Assembly (NCBI RefSeq): GCF_025833875.1
Contig: NZ_JAOYOD010000001.1
Span: 2,542,001-2,606,000, forward strand
Length of the DNA stretch: 64,000 nucleotides
DNA from: Reichenbachiella ulvae
GTDB lineage: Bacteria > Bacteroidota > Bacteroidia > Cytophagales > Cyclobacteriaceae
Direction: 5' to 3'
Under the pieces are notes generated by a model, which saw only the letters and a program-made list of their open reading frames with translations, was not told where the DNA came from and made no database searches. This document shows, one piece after another, positions 61,153-64,000 of the stretch. Position 1 is the stretch's first letter. Each line of letters begins with the position of its first letter. The translations under genes and the position numbers were made by a program.

Positions 61153-61183
61153 CTTGCTTTAGAGCATTATTATCCTATTTTTG
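61153..61183 (+). promoter_or_regulatory. Promoter of sucD
   Basis: CTTG (61153-61156), 19 bases, TATTTTTG (61176-61183). The start codon of sucD follows 17 bases later, so the leader would be very short. Confidence 0.6.
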
Positions 61184-61200
61184 CACAAAATTGAAATCGC

Positions 61201-62076
61201 ATGAGTGTATTAGTAAATAAGGATTCTAAGATAATAGTACAAGGCTTTACAGGTTCTGAAGGAACATTTCACGCATCACAAATGATCGAATATGGCAGCA
61301 ATGTCGTAGGAGGTGTTACTCCAGGAAAAGGCGGACAGACGCATTTGGAAAAGCCGGTATTCAACACGGTACAGGAGGCGGTAGACAAAGCCGGCGCTAA
61401 TGTATCTATCATATTTGTACCACCAGCATTTGCTGCTGACGCCATCATGGAAGCTGCCGACGCTGGCATCAAGGTGATCATCACTATCACAGAAGGTATT
61501 CCTGTGAAGGACATGATCGCAGTAAAAGAATACATCTCTGACAAAGACTTGACTTTGATCGGACCTAACTGCCCTGGTGTCATCACTCCAGGAGAAGCAA
61601 AAGTAGGTATCATGCCAGGTTTCGTATTCAAACCAGGTAAAATTGGTATCGTATCTAAATCAGGTACCTTGACTTACGAAGCAGCCGATCAAGTAGTAAA
61701 AGCTGAACTAGGAATCTCTACAGCTATCGGTATCGGTGGTGATCCTATCATCGGAACTTCTACTAAAAAAGCGGTAGAAATGCTGATGAACGACCCTGAT
61801 ACTGATGCGATCGTTATGATCGGTGAGATCGGTGGTAACTACGAAGCTGAAGCGGCTAGATGGATCAAAGAACAAGGCAATCCAAAGCCTGTAGTAGGAT
61901 TCATCGCCGGACAAACTGCTCCTAAAGGTAAAAGAATGGGGCACGCTGGTGCGATCATAGGTGGTGCTGACGATACAGCAGAAGCTAAAATGAAAATCAT
62001 GGCTGAATGTGGACTTCACGTGGTTAAATCTCCAGCTGACATTGGAGAAACCATCGCTAAAGCCATTGGTGCATAA
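61201..62076 (+). CDS. sucD: Succinyl-CoA ligase (ADP-forming) alpha subunit
   Basis: A 291-residue TCA-cycle enzyme subunit. The CoA-binding Rossmann domain has [16 protein letters not shown] and GGVTPGKGG, then [20 protein letters not shown] and SKSGTLTYE. The phospho-histidine is in [12 protein letters not shown] (His248). The beta subunit gene sucC is not adjacent, which is common in Bacteroidota. It has its own promoter and a strong terminator. Confidence 0.97.
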   Translation: MSVLVNKDSKIIVQGFTGSEGTFHASQMIEYGSNVVGGVTPGKGGQTHLEKPVFNTVQEAVDKAGANVSIIFVPPAFAADAIMEAADAGIKVIITITEGIPVKDMIAVKEYISDKDLTLIGPNCPGVITPGEAKVGIMPGFVFKPGKIGIVSKSGTLTYEAADQVVKAELGISTAIGIGGDPIIGTSTKKAVEMLMNDPDTDAIVMIGEIGGNYEAEAARWIKEQGNPKPVVGFIAGQTAPKGKRMGHAGAIIGGADDTAEAKMKIMAECGLHVVKSPADIGETIAKAIGA

Positions 62077-62101
62077 GCCTTAGAAATATCACAATATTCG
62101 A

Positions 62102-62138
62102 AAGCCTCTGATTGAAATCAATCAGAGGCTTTTCTTTT
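62102..62138 (+). terminator. Intrinsic terminator of sucD
   Basis: AAGCCTCTGATTG / CAATCAGAGGCTT perfect stem (62102-62131) with a four-base loop, followed by TTCTTTTTT. Confidence 0.9.
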
Positions 62139-62201
62139 TTTATCCTATTAAATTCCTGAAATTACTAGAATCGGAAATCAACAAACCCGAACCATAACAG
62201 C

Positions 62202-63158
62202 ATGATGAGACATTACCCATTAAAGAATGGCGATCAATTTCCAGCACTTGGCCTTGGAACCTGGAAATCAGAGAAAGGTGAAGCCTATGACGCAATACGT
62301 GAAGCCATACGTCTGGGGTATCGACATTTTGATTGTGCCTATATCTACAACAATCAGAAAGAAATAGGACAAGCGCTGGCCGATGCGATGAAGGCAGGAG
62401 AAGTCACCAGAAAAGAACTTTGGATCACATCCAAACTCTGGAACACCCATCACCGTGCAGAGGATGTAATCGTGGAGCTGAAGCACACACTGGCTTCACT
62501 TCAACTTCAGCACTTAGACTTATACCTGATTCACTGGCCAGTCGCGCAAAAAAAGGGCGTCTTATTCCCCAAATCCAAAGATGATCTGATTGATTTGAGT
62601 CAGCTGACTCTGGAAGAAACCTGGGGTGGCATGGAAGAATGTGTACTTGCAGGTTTGACCAAACACATTGGCGTTTCCAATTTCAGCAAGAAGAAAATCA
62701 AAGGCATTCAGAAAGTAGCTAAAATCCCTGTTGAGTTCAATCAAATAGAAGTCCACCCCTATCTACAACAAAATGAACTGCTCAAATTTTGTCAAAAGGA
62801 AAATATCATCGTGACAGCCTATGCCCCCTTAGGCCCACCAGAACGAGCGAGCCTATACCAAAACCATGAGAAGCCCTTTCTTGCTGAAAATCCAGTCATA
62901 CATGAAATAGCAAAGACTCATCAATGCTCCTTCGCCCAGGTTTTGCTGGCATGGGGAATCCAGCGAGGCACCTCCGTCATTCCAAAATCTTCCAATCCCG
63001 TAAGATTAAAGGAGAATCTAAATGCTGCACAAATATCCCTCAGCGAAGAGGAAATGAACCAAATCAACGCACTGGATAGTGGGTACCGCTACGAAAGTGG
63101 CAAATGGATCACACTACCTAACTCCAGCTACACCTATGAGAATTTGTGGGATGAATGA
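62202..63158 (+). CDS. Aldo/keto reductase
   Basis: A 318-residue NADPH-dependent oxidoreductase of the AKR family. The catalytic tetrad is complete: Asp44 (HFDCAYIY), Tyr49, Lys78 (WITSKLW) and His111 (YLIHWP). Family patterns GLGTWKS, HIGVSNFS, FNQIEVHPYLQQ and IPKSSNPVRLKEN follow, the last for NADPH binding. It reduces aldehydes or ketones to alcohols; the natural substrate is unknown. Confidence 0.94.
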   Translation: MMRHYPLKNGDQFPALGLGTWKSEKGEAYDAIREAIRLGYRHFDCAYIYNNQKEIGQALADAMKAGEVTRKELWITSKLWNTHHRAEDVIVELKHTLASLQLQHLDLYLIHWPVAQKKGVLFPKSKDDLIDLSQLTLEETWGGMEECVLAGLTKHIGVSNFSKKKIKGIQKVAKIPVEFNQIEVHPYLQQNELLKFCQKENIIVTAYAPLGPPERASLYQNHEKPFLAENPVIHEIAKTHQCSFAQVLLAWGIQRGTSVIPKSSNPVRLKENLNAAQISLSEEEMNQINALDSGYRYESGKWITLPNSSYTYENLWDE

Positions 63159-63240
63159 TTATTTTTTGGATCAAATAATATATTAGTCCATCATTCACTA
63201 AATTGCCTTCGATCAATATTCCAATCATCAAATTTAGATT

Positions 63241-64000
63241 ATGAGAAATTTATTAAACCTTTTATCTGTAGTGCTTCTTTCCCTGACAGTGATCAGCTGT
63301 GGTGGTAAAAAATCTGGTGAAGAAAGCCAGGTAACGACTGCCAATGTAAAAGAAGTGGTAGAAAGAGAATTTGACTATCCAATCCCAACTTCATTTGAGG
63401 TGACTTCTCTTTTACAGGATGCAGATGCTGCTTATGTATTGAATATTACTAATCCAGTAGAGAATGTAGACAAGTACGAAACGCAAAGATCCAAAGCCTT
63501 GAATCTAGGTATCTATGGAGCAGATTTGAGCTACGCCAGTACTTACAACATGCACGAAGAAACGCTGGCAATCCTTGAGGCTTCTAAAAAACTGATTGAT
63601 GGTCTGGATGTACCAGGAGTATTCAACGAGAAAATGCTGAAAAGAGTAAATGAAAACCTGGACAACCAGGATTCTCTTATTTTGATCATCACAGAGTCTT
63701 TCTACAACACCTACGAGAAACTGAACCAGACAGGTCAGGAGAAAATCTCATTTTTGGTGGTAGCAGCTAGCTGGATTGAGGGACTTTATATCACTACCCA
63801 ATTGGCTATCTCCAGTAATTATGACAAGCGACTGATGGCGATTGTGGCAGAGCAAAAAACTGCAGCTAATATTTTAGCAGAAACTGCTGCTAAATATCAG
63901 GATGATGAAGATGTAAACGCCGTTGCGCCGTTGATCAACTTCATGAAATTGACCTATGAAGGAGTCGATCCTGCAGTTGGCATCACTGAAGGACAGTTGG
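63241..64000 (+). CDS. Hypothetical lipoprotein, 3' end beyond the window
   Basis: An open frame from ATG 63241 to the window edge, 253 codons without stop. A lipoprotein signal (MRNLLNLLSVVLLSLTVISC) gives Cys20. The rest is mostly helical (about 60-250), with patterns such as ALNLGIYGADLSYASTYN and VAASWIEGLYITTQLA. I do not recognise a named family; it looks like a conserved Bacteroidota envelope protein. Confidence 0.7.
   Translation, partial: MRNLLNLLSVVLLSLTVISCGGKKSGEESQVTTANVKEVVEREFDYPIPTSFEVTSLLQDADAAYVLNITNPVENVDKYETQRSKALNLGIYGADLSYASTYNMHEETLAILEASKKLIDGLDVPGVFNEKMLKRVNENLDNQDSLILIITESFYNTYEKLNQTGQEKISFLVVAASWIEGLYITTQLAISSNYDKRLMAIVAEQKTAANILAETAAKYQDDEDVNAVAPLINFMKLTYEGVDPAVGITEGQL

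Overview
The window looks like chromosomal DNA of a marine or sediment Bacteroidota, most likely a Cytophagales relative of Reichenbachiella or Fulvivirga (inference from gene content, not a database match). The signs are a SusC/SusD pair with a hybrid two-component regulator (HTCS), many lipoproteins, a small THX ribosomal protein gene, few Shine-Dalgarno sites, and several promoters of the Bacteroidota type (TTTG, 18-19 bases, TAnnTTTG).

Layout. 1-10 kb: tail of a glycoside hydrolase family 2 gene, a two-subunit sodium/solute symporter, an S9 and an M16 peptidase, an AEC-type permease and a Tat-exported HisC-like aminotransferase. 10.2-23.1 kb: a compact beta-1,4-galactan utilisation locus, transcribed leftward as susC, susD, GH53 endo-galactanase and a clan GH-A glycosidase, with the divergent HTCS regulator and a methyltransferase to the right. 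23.9-28.2 kb: two histidine kinases without response regulators, and between them two very small membrane-protein genes on the other strand. 28.2-34.4 kb: a GNAT-like protein, an IF2N-like charged protein, a large beta-rich envelope protein and a BatB/BatC-like pair. 34.5-35.9 kb: a toxin-antitoxin pair facing a putative abortive-infection membrane protein. 36-39.7 kb: glutathione peroxidase, M14 carboxypeptidase and a DUF808 protein.

38.6-46.8 kb is an accessory island. Lone genes (a secreted orphan, a methyltransferase, an orphan, a DUF4145 protein, a small membrane protein, a DUF6261 protein) are separated by a mosaic of palindromic intergenic repeats. These include a 403-bp direct repeat flanking one gene, attC-like dyads at gene boundaries, and a tandem array with a 41-42 bp period. 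This is the most unusual part of the window.

46.8-64 kb returns to ordinary content: M28 peptidase with a DUF6702 protein, PH-domain and SanA-like proteins, a BlaI/M56/TlpA operon with a visible operator, a bacteriohemerythrin lacking one iron ligand, MOSC and MtfA-like proteins, an SLC13 permease, tRNA-Pro(GGG), THX, an M13 peptidase, a KdsC-like phosphatase, sucD, an aldo/keto reductase and a lipoprotein cut by the window edge.

Several leftmost in-frame starts are TTG codons or lie far upstream of a signal peptide. In those cases the internal ATG is reported and the reason is given.
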